A DNA stretch of 64,000 bases. It comes from Globodera rostochiensis (lineage: Eukaryota > Nematoda > Chromadorea > Rhabditida > Heteroderidae). Every line of letters begins with the position of its first letter. The stretch's first letter is position 1. Below, piece after piece: positions 33,588-46,575 of the stretch. The notes under the pieces were generated by a model. The model searched no databases. It was not told the DNA's origin and saw only the letters and a list, made by a program, of their open reading frames with translations. The DNA is taken from NCBI GenBank assembly GCA_018350325.1, contig JAEVLN010000002.1, positions 2,878,295 through 2,942,294 of the forward strand, given 5' to 3'. Position numbers and translations under genes: made by a program.

Positions 33588-34528
33588 TCAATTTTCCATT
33601 TCGCTTTCTGTCACAAGCAAAATTGTGTGGACACTTTCCAGGGCCAAAGTGTGCAAAAGCAAATCGGTGCCATTTATGTCATTCAACAGTTTAGTGGCAC
33701 TTTCTCTCATCCAACTCGGCAATTTCATTGAAAAATTGTGCACAATTTGATTAAGCGATTCTTTGACGGGCATCAACTGATTGTACAGCACAATTTGTCC
33801 ATTTTCCATGCCGATCAGTCGCTCGCCGTGGGACATTTCGTCCTTTTCCAAATCGAACAAATCTATGGCCGTTTTATTCAAAGTGTCCACGTGTTGTGCC
33901 ATCATTTCTAACGCAATTTTGGCTTGTTGGTATTTAAATGGATTTTGGGGGGCCGTTTCTGTCATTTTGACGAGGCAATCGAAGGCATTTTCACACAAAA
34001 TTTGATACTCTTCAGCGTCGGCAGTTGACAACAGCGGCAACATGGCAATTTCCTGAACTGCTTGCTGCATCTTTACATACATAAATTGTTTTAATTACCT
34101 TTTTAGCTCTTATTTCAATTCTGCAAATTGGGCAGCTTTGGCTTTTCTCAAACCTAAAAAGAAAATTGTAATTTAAATAAATTTAAAAAATTAATTCTCT
34201 TCAAAAATTACAATTTAAAAAATAAAAATAAATTTAATACCATTCAAAAATGCAAATTTAAATATGTATATAAAATTAATACCATTCAACTATGCAGTGT
34301 TCATGAAAAACGTGCTAAAACATATGAAATTAATTATTTTTTATTATTTATTTTAAATTAAATGATTTATTTGTAAAATAATGTGATGTTTACGGGCGTT
34401 GAAAGGCGCTGACTCTGATGAATTTTTATTAATTTCTCTTCTTCCCCGAATTCCTTTAAGCAAATGGCACATTCGTTGGCATTTCCCAACTCATTTTTGT
34501 TCAAATATTCAAATTCAAAAAATTTCAT
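33588..34528 (-). CDS. RING-type zinc-finger protein (candidate E3 ligase)
   Basis: Exons 34528-34394, 34314-34283 and 34153-34099 encode ECAICLKEFGEEEK, then HVFHEHCIVEW, then FEKSQSCPICR: a RING-H2 pattern (CX2C...HX2HX2C...CX2C) spread over three exons. The third zinc-binding Cys, normally two residues before HVFH, is not seen; the junction there reads STP|HVFH, so the finger is atypical or an exon edge is misplaced. The last block (34070-33588) continues with a helical 160-residue region (MQQAVQEIAML to VTESEMEN). It would have to join through a 28-base GT..AG gap, shorter than normal introns. It could instead be a separate gene starting at the ATG at 34082. RING-H2 proteins are usually E3 ubiquitin ligases; the function here is inferred only from the motif. 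Confidence 0.62.
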
Positions 34529-34671
34529 TATGATTTTATAAGTAAATGCATATTTTTTATTAGTTTTTTGAAATCAACCGGCATTTTCACATCAAATGTT
34601 TGCGCCTGAGTCTTACAAAAGATTATTTTTTAGCAAATTTTGAAATAAAAAATTTATTTTATAATTTAGTT

Positions 34672-35615
34672 TTATTTTATTGTATAAATTTTAGCAATAA
34701 ATACCCGCGGTGTTATTGAAGAATAGCCAATAACACAAAAGTTTTCATCAACTGAATCAATCGTTCGCGGTCCAAATCCATCCGCCAATAAAATGGCAAA
34801 ATTTGGTGAATTTTGAATTTCATTTGCATCAAAATGAACGACACTCTGGTTAATGTAACCAAAATGGTCCACATTTTGGAGATTAATTGTGTAAAGCTTT
34901 TCAAAATTTGGTTGGTACAAATTGATTTCAATAAATCGAATTAACTGATGTTGTTGCGTCGTATCTTAATATATTATATTTATTTTTGGAATATTTTACA
35001 TTTGTTATCTGATCCGATTGTCTAACATATTTTCGTCTTAATCATCTGATCGGTAGGGCTGGGATTTTGGCAAGAAAAAATTGCAAAACAGGCGCCTAAC
35101 TAGGCACGAAATTTTTCTAAAATTGCCATATACTGATCGGACGATATCCGTCCGGCAAATCTGATTTTATCAATGTAATGATCAGACATATGGATGAATC
35201 CTACAATCATGGCTTTGATCCATCCTCAAAACCCTCTATTTTTTTGTTGAATTTAATAGTTCGGGATGGGTTTACCTTCATTTTCATCATCGTTCGTTGA
35301 CAGCTTAACAAGAAAATAAACCTTTTTTGGACTTAAAAATTCCCCGCTAATTTCATGTTGAAGATTGATTTCGCATTTTGCGCAATGCGCGTCAAGTTCA
35401 TCTTTTGAAAAGTTGAATTCAAATGTTTGAATGCGTTCGGAGTCCTTTTCCAATTTGATGTCCAAATCGACTTCAACAATTGTGTTCGCACTTTTGTGAT
35501 ATTTTACTTTCCATGTCACAATTTCACCCGAACAATTTTGCACATTAGCATAATAAAAAAATAGAGCAAAAATAAAAGATAATAAAAATTGAAATTGCAT
35601 TTGCAAAAGTGCCAA
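34672..35615 (-). CDS. secreted protein of unknown function, two exons
   Basis: Exons 35615-35276 and 34964-34672 are joined by a 311-base GT..AG intron in phase 1, giving 210 residues. The N-terminus MALLQMQFQFLLSFIFALFF is a signal peptide; the inner Met6 could also start it. The mature part has a Cys-containing, beta-rich first half (GEIVTWKVKYHKSAN, EVDLDIKLEKDSE, CAKCEINLQHE). The second half ends DENFCVIGYSSITPRVF. I do not recognise the fold. A TGGCAT (ATGCCA on the coding strand) lies about 120 bases upstream, near 35735. Secretion plus that motif make it a possible effector, but the evidence is thin. Confidence 0.6.
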
Positions 35616-36175
35616 AGTGATCTAAAATGAATGAAAATTAAAACTAATTGCAATTTGTTACAATTTTTTTTGTTTTTATTTTTCTTAACATTGTTGTAAA
35701 ATCATTAAATATTTATTCACAACGTATTGATTATGGCATAAATCAATTATTCGGCTTACTATTCATAACATGACAACACACAAATAAGCCGATCCCCGTC
35801 ATATCCGGTAAAAAGTCGCCGAAAACATTTAAAAAACATTTTTATTTGAATTTTTATTCTTTTAAATGACTTAGAAAAAGAGCGTATAGGTAAATTTGTG
35901 GTCCCACAGAAAAGCATGTCTAGCAGCAGGCTCACTTTATTTTCATGGTGAGTTTTGTGGTAGACATTAAAAAAATCAAAGATTTTCAGTTCAATGATTT
36001 ATTGATGTGTTCATTTTTATTCGAATTCTAAATTGTGAATAAACTTTTCTGCTAAAACATTTATTAATGATTATTAAAATGATTATACAAATTAAGTATC
36101 ACATTTTCAATCTCTACGAAAGCCGGCCGGCCGCATTTCTGAATTGGGCACAATTTCCATTTTATCCTTTCGACT
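35616..36175. other. AT-rich intergenic DNA
   Basis: Shared flank between the secreted-protein start and the malic enzyme stop. No exon, repeat or RNA gene is recognised apart from the ATGCCA hexamer mentioned for the neighbour. Confidence 0.5.
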
Positions 36176-39205
<3,030 letters not shown>

Positions 39206-39484
39206 TTTACTTCTTTTTGTACTTATATTTTTCATCTATCTCTAAGCAAATAAAGTGATCGTTCCCAAAAGGACGGCCTCTCTCTGTCTCTCTGCCCGTC
39301 TCTTTTTCTCTCCCCCCACTCTCTCACCGGCAAATTTCTCTTTCTCTCCCCCCCCCCCTCAATTCACTTTCGTCCCATTTTCAAAACAATCGGTCGGATG
39401 GACGGATTCGCCGCTGTATAGGTAAATAAATCGGTGCCAAAATGTGTTAATTTCATTAATTTTGAGGATTCGTGCGCAAAATTA
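39206..39484. other. pyrimidine-rich malic-enzyme upstream region
   Basis: Strong CT-rich tract (TCTCTCTGTCTCTCTGCCC and CTCCCCCC runs, about 39280-39365), adjacent to the start of the malic enzyme gene. It may belong to the promoter; no other feature is seen. Confidence 0.35.
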
Positions 39485-39651
39485 CCGTAAACACTCTTTT
39501 AATCCCACCGGTGGGATTATTTTTCAACCTACTCAGAAAGGGCGACATTATTAGAGGAGGAAATAGCTGGGTTTTGTGAGTTCACCGCCCCCCCCCTCCC
39601 CCCGAGGGGGCGGGATTATTAGAGAGGGTGGGATTAAACGAGAGTTTACGG
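39485..39651. mobile_element. short inverted-repeat (MITE-like) element
   Basis: The 25-base ends are inverted copies with about three mismatches: left CCGTAAACACTCTTTTAATC.., right complement CCGTAAACTCTCGTTTAATC... Inside are GGTGGGATTATT repeats and a C-rich run. There is no clear flanking duplication and no coding sequence. Confidence 0.6.
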
Positions 39652-39724
39652 ACACACCAAAAACTGGATCAAAAGGCAGGCGGCACCGTATTTAGAGGTT
39701 TTTGGCATTTTCAATCGTCCAATT

Positions 39725-40090
39725 AAGGGGGGGGGGGGGGGGTTTGGCATTTTCACAGTCCAATTGAAGTGGGGGGGGGGGGTTGGCATTTTCACAGTCC
39801 AAGGGGGGGGGGGGGGGGGTTTGGCATTTCACAGTCCAATTGAGTGGGGGGGGGGGGTTGGCATTTTCACAGTCTCCAAGTGGGGGGGGAGGGTTTTTGG
39901 CATTTCACAGGGGGGGGGGGGGTTTGGCATTTTCACAGCCCAATTGAAGTGGGGGGGGGGGGTTGGCATTTTCACAGTCTCCAAGTGGGGGAGGGGGGGG
40001 GGAGGGTTTTTGGCATTTTCCAGGGAAGGGGGGGGGGGGGGGTTTGGCATTTTCACAGTCCAATTGAAGCGGGGGGGGGGGGGAGGGGAC
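39725..40090 (+). repeat. G-tract minisatellite
   Basis: Alternating runs of 8-14 G and the phrase TTTGGCATTTTCACAGTCCA (some with AATTGAAG), repeated about nine times with variation. The Gly-rich plus-strand ORFs and Pro-rich minus-strand ORFs across it are by-products. The array is highly likely to form G-quadruplexes. It lies in what would be the first intron of a possible minus-strand gene starting at 40210. Confidence 0.85.
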
Positions 40091-40210
40091 CTTGTTACTC
40101 CGGTTGTTCTTCAGCATCAAATAGCCGCCGCTTCCGGTCGGAGGGCACGGCTCGTGCCGGTACAATTCCCACAGCGACATTTGTTGTCCTTTCGGCTCAC
40201 ATCGATCCAT
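40091..40210 (-). CDS. possible first coding exon, 40 codons
   Basis: ATG at 40210 opens a phase-0 exon ending AAG|GTCCCC. It reads MDRCEPKGQQMSLWELYR, then HEPCPPTGSGGYLMLKNN, with GC-rich codon ends typical of genes in this window. I could not find the next exon between here and the malic enzyme gene, so the gene may be incomplete, or the ORF may be fortuitous. No function assigned. Confidence 0.35.
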
Positions 40211-40429
40211 TTTCAGCGATTTTGTTGTGCAAAATTTAAAGCAAATCGTTTTTGCTGCTGCATAATTTTGGATTAAATTTGAATGAATGCAAATAAAATC
40301 CATGGAAAAAACATTTTAAGGAAATGGAAACAATGCATTAGCAGCTATTAAATAACAAAAATTTGTTGCTCACTTTTTGGACTAACCCGGAATAAAAAAT
40401 TAGCAAAAAATGATTGTGTGGGGGGGGGG

Positions 40430-40740
40430 GGGGAGGTGTGGGACCACATTTTGGGTGCGACGCAAATGAAATAATGTGATGTGTGTGATAAGGGCGGGGG
40501 GGGGGGGGGGCATCAATTCATTCATTCATTTCAATTCAATTCGGGCACCCCATTTATTCACGGGAATTTGTGGGGGACGAATTGGGCGGGCGGAATTCAG
40601 TGGGGAGGACGCGGACATGCACATGAGAAGATGATGATCATGTTCATCAACAACATCATCATCATAATGGGGAGGGGGGGGGGGGGGCGTCTTCGGCTCG
40701 GCGTGGTGTGACTTTCCCCCCCCCCCTCTACGATTTCTTG
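40430..40740. repeat. G-run rich, low-complexity stretch
   Basis: Repeated G8-G14 runs interrupted by CATCAT/TTCATT motifs and ending in a C-run (about 40717-40726). The plus-strand ORF here is compositional. Confidence 0.6.
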
Positions 40741-41297
40741 CTTTGAGTAAAGTTTATTGTTCTTTTTTATATGTCATTAAATATATTTTAGATTTTATTA
40801 TCCAATTTCAAGAAATTTCCCCGACTTTCACCGAACAAAAAGCGCCGAAAAATTGTGTCTTATATTATTTATTTATATAAATATTTTCAATGTTCACATT
40901 CAATTAGTAATGGTTTTGATAAAACTTCGATTTTAGACTTCCAAATTTGAGTTTAATTTAACCCACAAATTGTTTTGATACATATTTATTGGTTTCTGTC
41001 TCCCTCACAAAATTGTTTTGAGTTATGTATAATAATAGAAAATAAATATTATTTTGTTAGCGTTAATGTTCAGAGAGTCCAAAGAGCAAAAGGTAAAAAC
41101 ATTACAAAAAAAATATTACAAAAAAAAAAATTTAAAATAAAAAAATGTGATGATTGGACGAATGCGTCGTGTCGTACGTTTTTTTTATGAATGTTCCAAA
41201 GCAAAAGTTGCCATCGATCGCTCACCCCATAAAATGCACTTTAACCAAGGGCATCGTCAGCAGATAAAATCGATGTGAGGGGTTAAGCGAATTGCTA
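40741..41297. other. AT-rich intergenic DNA
   Basis: No exon or repeat of note; only short A/T runs. Confidence 0.5.
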
Positions 41298-41937
41298 TTA
41301 TTTTATTAAAGGTTTGGAATTGGCTTAAATTTACACACAAAAATAATTAAAAGAAAATTAAAATTAAAATTAAATTTGAATTTTATTTTATTTTGTGTTT
41401 ATTTGTGATGAAATTTGTGAAATGAATTGGAAGGCGATGGAAGCGTAACAAACAAAGCTTTTAAGTTATTTTATTAATGGTTTGGAATTGGCTTAAATTT
41501 ACACACAAAAATAATTAAAAGAAAATTAAAATTAAATTTGAATTTTATTTTGTGTTTATTTGTGATGAAATTTGTGAAATGAATTGGAAGGCGATGGAAG
41601 CGTAACAAACAAAGCTTTTAAGTTATTTTATTAATGGTTTGGAATTGGCTTAAATTTACACACAAAAATAATTAAAAGAAAATTAAAATTAAATTTGAAT
41701 TTTATTTTGTGTTTATTTGTGATGAAATTTGTGAAATGAATTGGAAGGCGATGGAAGCGTAACAAACAAAGCTTTTAAGTTATTTTATTAAAGGTTTGGA
41801 ATTGGCTTAAATTTACACACAAAAATAATTAAAAGAAAATTAAAATTAAATTTGAATTTTATTTTGTGTTTATTTGTGATGAAATTTGTGAAATGAATTG
41901 GAAGGCGATGGAAGCGTAACAAACAAAGCTTTTAAGA
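41298..41937 (+). repeat. ~157-base tandem repeat, four copies
   Basis: Units starting with GGTTTGGAATTGGCTTAAAT at 41311, 41479, 41636 and 41793, each ending in ACAAACAAAGCTTTTAAG. Spacing is 168, 157 and 157 bases; the first unit has extra ATTTTATTTT/AAATTAAAAT bases. Units are nearly identical, so the expansion is recent. No coding frame. Confidence 0.92.
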
Positions 41938-42659
41938 AAGATTTAATCATCAGTTAAATGAATGTGTTTGGAGTGAATGAGTGAATCATAAAATATCATT
42001 TTCAAACCTTTAAAAATAAATTTTTTGTGTGACATGGTGCATTTTTAATCTACTTTTATTTAATATTAAACATTTAAATTGAATTAATTAATACATTAAT
42101 TGGTGTAAAGAATGGGGGAAAAACCCTTATATTTATACAACAAATTGGTGGTCACTTTTCGAGTTGGACGGCGGGAATCGATGAGACATTTGCGCAAAAA
42201 TAATAAATGCTGAATGGAACAAATGCACTTGACGGGAAAACAATTAGGTAAATAACAAAGAATAAAAGTTGGGGAGAAAATTGGTCTGATTTGAATTGAA
42301 GAGTTTTGGAATAATTAAGGCAATTTGAGAACTTTTGTTGCTAATTTATTCACCGCTCGCTGACTGTTACATATTGAATTGGTTAAATAAAGTAAATTTG
42401 ATCGGTGGCCTGTAATCAAATAGTTCAAATGCATCCAATCAATATTCGTAGTGGAGAAGTGCCAAACCATTTTCGGGATTGGTCGGGATCCCGGGGTCTC
42501 GACTCTTACAAATTAGGCGGGACAAATTTCATTTAACTCAAAGGATGCGGGGCGGCAAGTCTTCCCGCCACCCGACACAAAGTGCATGCAGCAGACTGCG
42601 CGTGCAGTGTCCGAAACACACCAACGACCGACCGACGAGAGTCCAGCAATAAGAAGACT
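41938..42659. other. intergenic DNA
   Basis: AT-rich, with a GC-richer stretch at 42540-42650 (CACACCAACGACCGACCGAC) that has no supported reading frame. Confidence 0.4.
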
Positions 42660-42790
42660 CAACGTTTTAGGCTAAGCCTAGGCTTGGTCTAAGCTAAGCT
42701 TAGGCTTAAGCCTAAGCCTAACAAACCCCAAGCCAGGGTGGCTTAGGCCTAATTTGTAAGTTAGGCTTAGGCTTAGCTTCAGTAATGGAC
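42660..42790 (-). repeat. TTAGGC-like patch, second interstitial copy
   Basis: Contains GCCTAAGCCTAACAAACCCC followed by TTAGGCTTAGGCTTAGC, a degenerate inverted version of the array at 1-230 with the same spacer idea (AACAAACCCC / GGGGTTTGTT). It may mark an old subtelomeric exchange. Confidence 0.65.
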
Positions 42791-43064
42791 TGAATCAGCC
42801 ATCGAGCGTTTTTCCTATAACTTTATTAGACGAGGTACGGTAGGAAGCCGAACAATCGAAGATTTGAAAAGCTTGGCCAAGCTCGGATGCCACTAATTTG
42901 TAAGTGTTCCTTATGGAAAGCATTCACAATCAATTTTTTATAATTAAATTTAACATAATTTGCAGTTATAAATTGACTATTTGTTTGCCTTAGGCTTGGA
43001 TCGAATCGGCACAATTCTCATCTTCTATCCCATGGCACAGTCAATTGTTTGGTTAAGCATTTCC

Positions 43065-43334
43065 TTAGCCATAGCCGTAGCCGTAGCCTCTACCACCGCC
43101 GCCGCCGCCCATTGGTCCCATAGGGCCCATGGGGCCCATTTCTAAAATATTCATTAGCACAAATTTAAATTCAATTAAAAATTAATAAAATTAATTCTTA
43201 CGACGTTTAAACAAATGTTTTGCGTCTGTCAATGTCCCTTCGGTGTTGAGTAAAAAGGCGACAAACAAAAAGGCGGCGGCGATGTACAAATTGAGCAGGA
43301 GGGGGAGGGGCAAATTGTGAGAAGAACGGCACAT
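43065..43334 (-). CDS. small secreted Gly/Tyr-rich peptide precursor
   Basis: Exons 43334-43202 and 43141-43065, with a short GT..TTTTAG intron, give 69 residues. The N-terminus has a hydrophobic signal segment (LLLNLYIAAAFLFVAFLL). A short propeptide follows, then a dibasic site (LFKR), then a mature-type segment with three MGP repeats, six Gly and a RGYGYGYG end. The layout of signal peptide, KR cleavage and GY-rich peptide resembles nematode neuropeptide-like/antimicrobial peptides of the NLP-29 and caenacin type. That is a resemblance of composition, not proven homology. It stands alone in a gene-poor region. Confidence 0.65.
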
Positions 43335-46300
43335 TCCGAAAATTTGGTTGGGCAAAATTAAAGTTTTTTTTTATTCAAAAGAATTTTGGGCGCCTTTTTA
43401 TAGACACAAATTCAATCAAAATATTTTTGTTTTTCTCATAAAAATGTTTAAAAATTAAGGGAAGAAATGTGCGCGCGAATTTACCCTACTCACAAATTCT
43501 CAAAACGCTTGTGAAAATGATGAGATGACAGCTGAACGATTCATTCGATCAAATCTTGGCGTTAAATTTTTTTGGGGCGATTTGAACGCGTAATAACAAA
43601 TAAACAATAATTGGGAATTTGCTGAGCGTTTTATACTCTCCGAGACCAAAATTAAAGTTTATTATCATAACAAATTTAAACAACAATAACTCATTTTATT
43701 TCGAATAATTAAAATTCTTAATGTTTAAACTATAATTTTATTTCTGGGTTTAGAAATCAATTCCAAGTTGGACGAGGACTTCTTCAAAGAAAGAATTTTC
43801 GAGATTAAAAAATGTGCGGGAGGGAACGATAGTGGCCGAATTGCGCGGAAGAAAATGGCCAAAAAATAAATATTTTTGCTTTCATGACATTTCAAAATTC
43901 ATTTCATTCGGCCAATCCTTTAAATGACACAAAACATTCAAACAAACATTTTTTTTCATAAAATGAAACGATTCCATTTGTAAGGAAAAGTGTGCCCCCG
44001 GGGCAGCCGGTTGGACGCTTAAACGCCTTAGGGCGGGGGCATAAAGAGCCAAAAATGGGGGAAACGCTCTGATCCCCGCCGTGCGGTGTCCAATTCCCCC
44101 CCCCCCTCCGGGGCTATTGCTAAAATCATTTTTACCGTTGGATAAATAATTTAAAGTTTCGCCATTTTCAGTTCAATTTTCATTCGTTTGAACAAACCAA
44201 ACAACAACAAAAAAACGTTTCTCGTGTCAATCTCCGTTAGCCACCGTCGGGCGGGCGGTCGGAGAAATATCCCAAAGAGTTTTAGCGATATTCGATCCCC
44301 AACGGACAGCCCGAAAACCATCTGCTTGCTGCTGTTGTGTTGAAGTTGGCTGAGCTGTTGAGGGGGGGGGGAGGGGGGAAGGGTAGGGGGTCGTCGGGGG
44401 GTCGGAGGTTGGGGGGTCGTTCGGTCGGTCGTCAGTCCGTGCTCGGCCGGGCCAGGGACGCCCCCCCCCAACTGTCGAAAATCAAAATTCTCACTCACCC
44501 CATTTTATGAACACATAATTTCCTAAAATGCGCCTTTCAAATATTTAATTGTCTCAAAATCTTGAATAAATAAAATAGAACCATCAAATTCTCAGTGTAG
44601 TCACTTTTTTGGGCTTTTAGCATTTGTTCTTAATTGATCAATTAAAATAAGAGATAAGGTTGAATGATAGCAATTTTTGAAAGAAAAAATAAAATTAAAT
44701 AGGGGGAGAGGAAGGGGCTGCTGATGGATGGAATTCCAGTCACTTTAATCAAATTTTAAATAGACCCCCCCCGGCCTTTAAACGGTCATTTAAATGTCTA
44801 AATAAAATCCCAAAATTATTTTAAACAATTTTGTTCCTGTAAAATCAAAAATCAAATTTCCATGTTTCAAATTGTCTCTTTCTGACTTTTGATAGAATGG
44901 GCGGGGGGGGGGGGGGGCGGACAGCTGTGTCCCAATGTCCAATGGGGAATTGGGGGGCCCACCTGTCCATTAATTAATTAATGATCGGTCGTTTAGCCCA
45001 AAAGTCTCCAAAAATATCGAAACTCTCTCACAAATCAGTGGACAAATTCCTTTCTTTTCAGCTGACTTTGTAAATGCAAAGCCCGTGAAATCCGTCACTT
45101 ATTTATTTTAAAATGACAAATCTTTTGGCATTTTCCCCTTTTAGCCCCCACTCAATTTTTGGCCTTTGCTTTTTGGCTTTTTGTTGGGGCGGGACATTTA
45201 ATGGCACTTTTTGGACAATTTGAAGAACAAATGTCAAATTTGCACCCAAAAATAAATTTAAAATCCGCTCCTATTTTTATTTTTTATAAAGATATTTAAT
45301 TCAATAACTTTTTAACTTAATATTTAATTAAATTCTTTTTACATAATAATAACTCTTTAATTTAATATTAATTAAATCTTTTTCACATAATGATAACTCT
45401 TAATTTAATATTTAATTAAATTCTTTTTCACATACTAATAATAACTCTTTAAATTAATATTTAATTAAATTCTTTTTCACATAATAATAACTCATTAATT
45501 TAATATTTAATTAAATTCTTTTCACATAATAATTTCTCTTTAATTTTGTTTTGTTTTTTTTAATTTGTTCACTTTTACCCAATGAAACAAAAAGGTTAAG
45601 GACAACATTTTGTTTTTGCTCTGAAAATCAAAAAAAAAAAAATTTAAAACGCCTAAATATATTTATTTTATTTACCTTCGGTTGGACTTCAGAGCAATTT
45701 AAATTTCAATGCTTAATCAAAAAAAACAAATCAATTAAAGTTAGCTTCTCTTTTTGAGTAAGCATTTATTTGATTTAATACCCTTTCTTTCTTAAATTTA
45801 AACCCTGTCAATTTTTTGTTAGGGTCTATTTTTACCTTTGCGAAACGCTGCTGCTTTTTGATGTGTTTGTTACATAAAAGCCTTCATTAGTCATCAAATG
45901 ATCTGACGTCATTCTCGGGGGCCGGGCCAACAATGTGATCAATCTTAAATTTAAGCCTGATCAGATGTGAAGCAGGGAACAGTCACATGTTTAGTCAGTG
46001 ATCGCTTTATTTCAACACAAAATTTGGGCGGCGCACTCTCTCCCCGATTCGGCCATTTAATTATTGAATAAATAATATTTAATAAGCCGGAAGAGACAAT
46101 TTATATTAAAATTTATACATTTTGTTTTTTAAATGTTATTGACAAAATTTAGCCTGATCTTTGTGTAAGTCATCAATAAATCAACACACTTTTCTCCCCC
46201 CCCCCAACTTTTGGCCATTCTCGAGAGTCCCCCCCCCCCCTCAACGCCCTTTTGTCATCGGCGAAGGCTTAAGCTTTAACTTCGGCTCCGTCTCATCTCT

Positions 46301-46575
46301 CATCCACACATTTTGTATCCCCCCCCCCTCCCCCCCCTCCTCTCGACCTTTTCAATTTTGTTTCAAAAAATCAGATGAGCTTTTGAAATATTTTTAAAAT
46401 TAAATAAACTGATTAAACGGCACATAAAATTTGTTAATAAAATTGAGATTCAATTTTAATTTTATGCGTTTTATTTATTATTTGTTGCTAACATTTTTTT
46501 GCTCTTCACAGCAGCTCTTCAAGTTGAAGTCGTCCACATTTCTGTTTAATTGAGCTTATAATTTTTGACTTTGTC
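43335..46575. other. gene-poor 3.2-kb region
   Basis: AT-rich DNA with scattered C- and G-runs (44100, 44360-44400, 44905, 46196-46345). The Pro-rich minus-strand ORF 44498-44151 lacks supporting splice sites or motifs. Near 43.98-44.07 kb is a GC-rich patch (CCCCGGGGCAGCCGG). No gene is supported. Confidence 0.45.
45285..45545. repeat. ~55-base AT-rich tandem repeat (x5)
   Basis: Five imperfect copies of a unit with TTTAATATTTAATTAAATTC, then TTTTTCACATAATAATAACTC. Differences between copies are single-base indels. Confidence 0.8.

Noticed and set aside
39764..40303. Gly-rich and Pro-rich ORFs on both strands
   Set aside because: Shadows of a G-tract minisatellite. Only the small ATG exon at 40091-40210 on the minus strand was kept, with low confidence.
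44151..44498. Pro-rich minus-strand ORF of 115 codons
   Set aside because: Pro codons come from C/G runs; no splice sites, signal peptide or motif.
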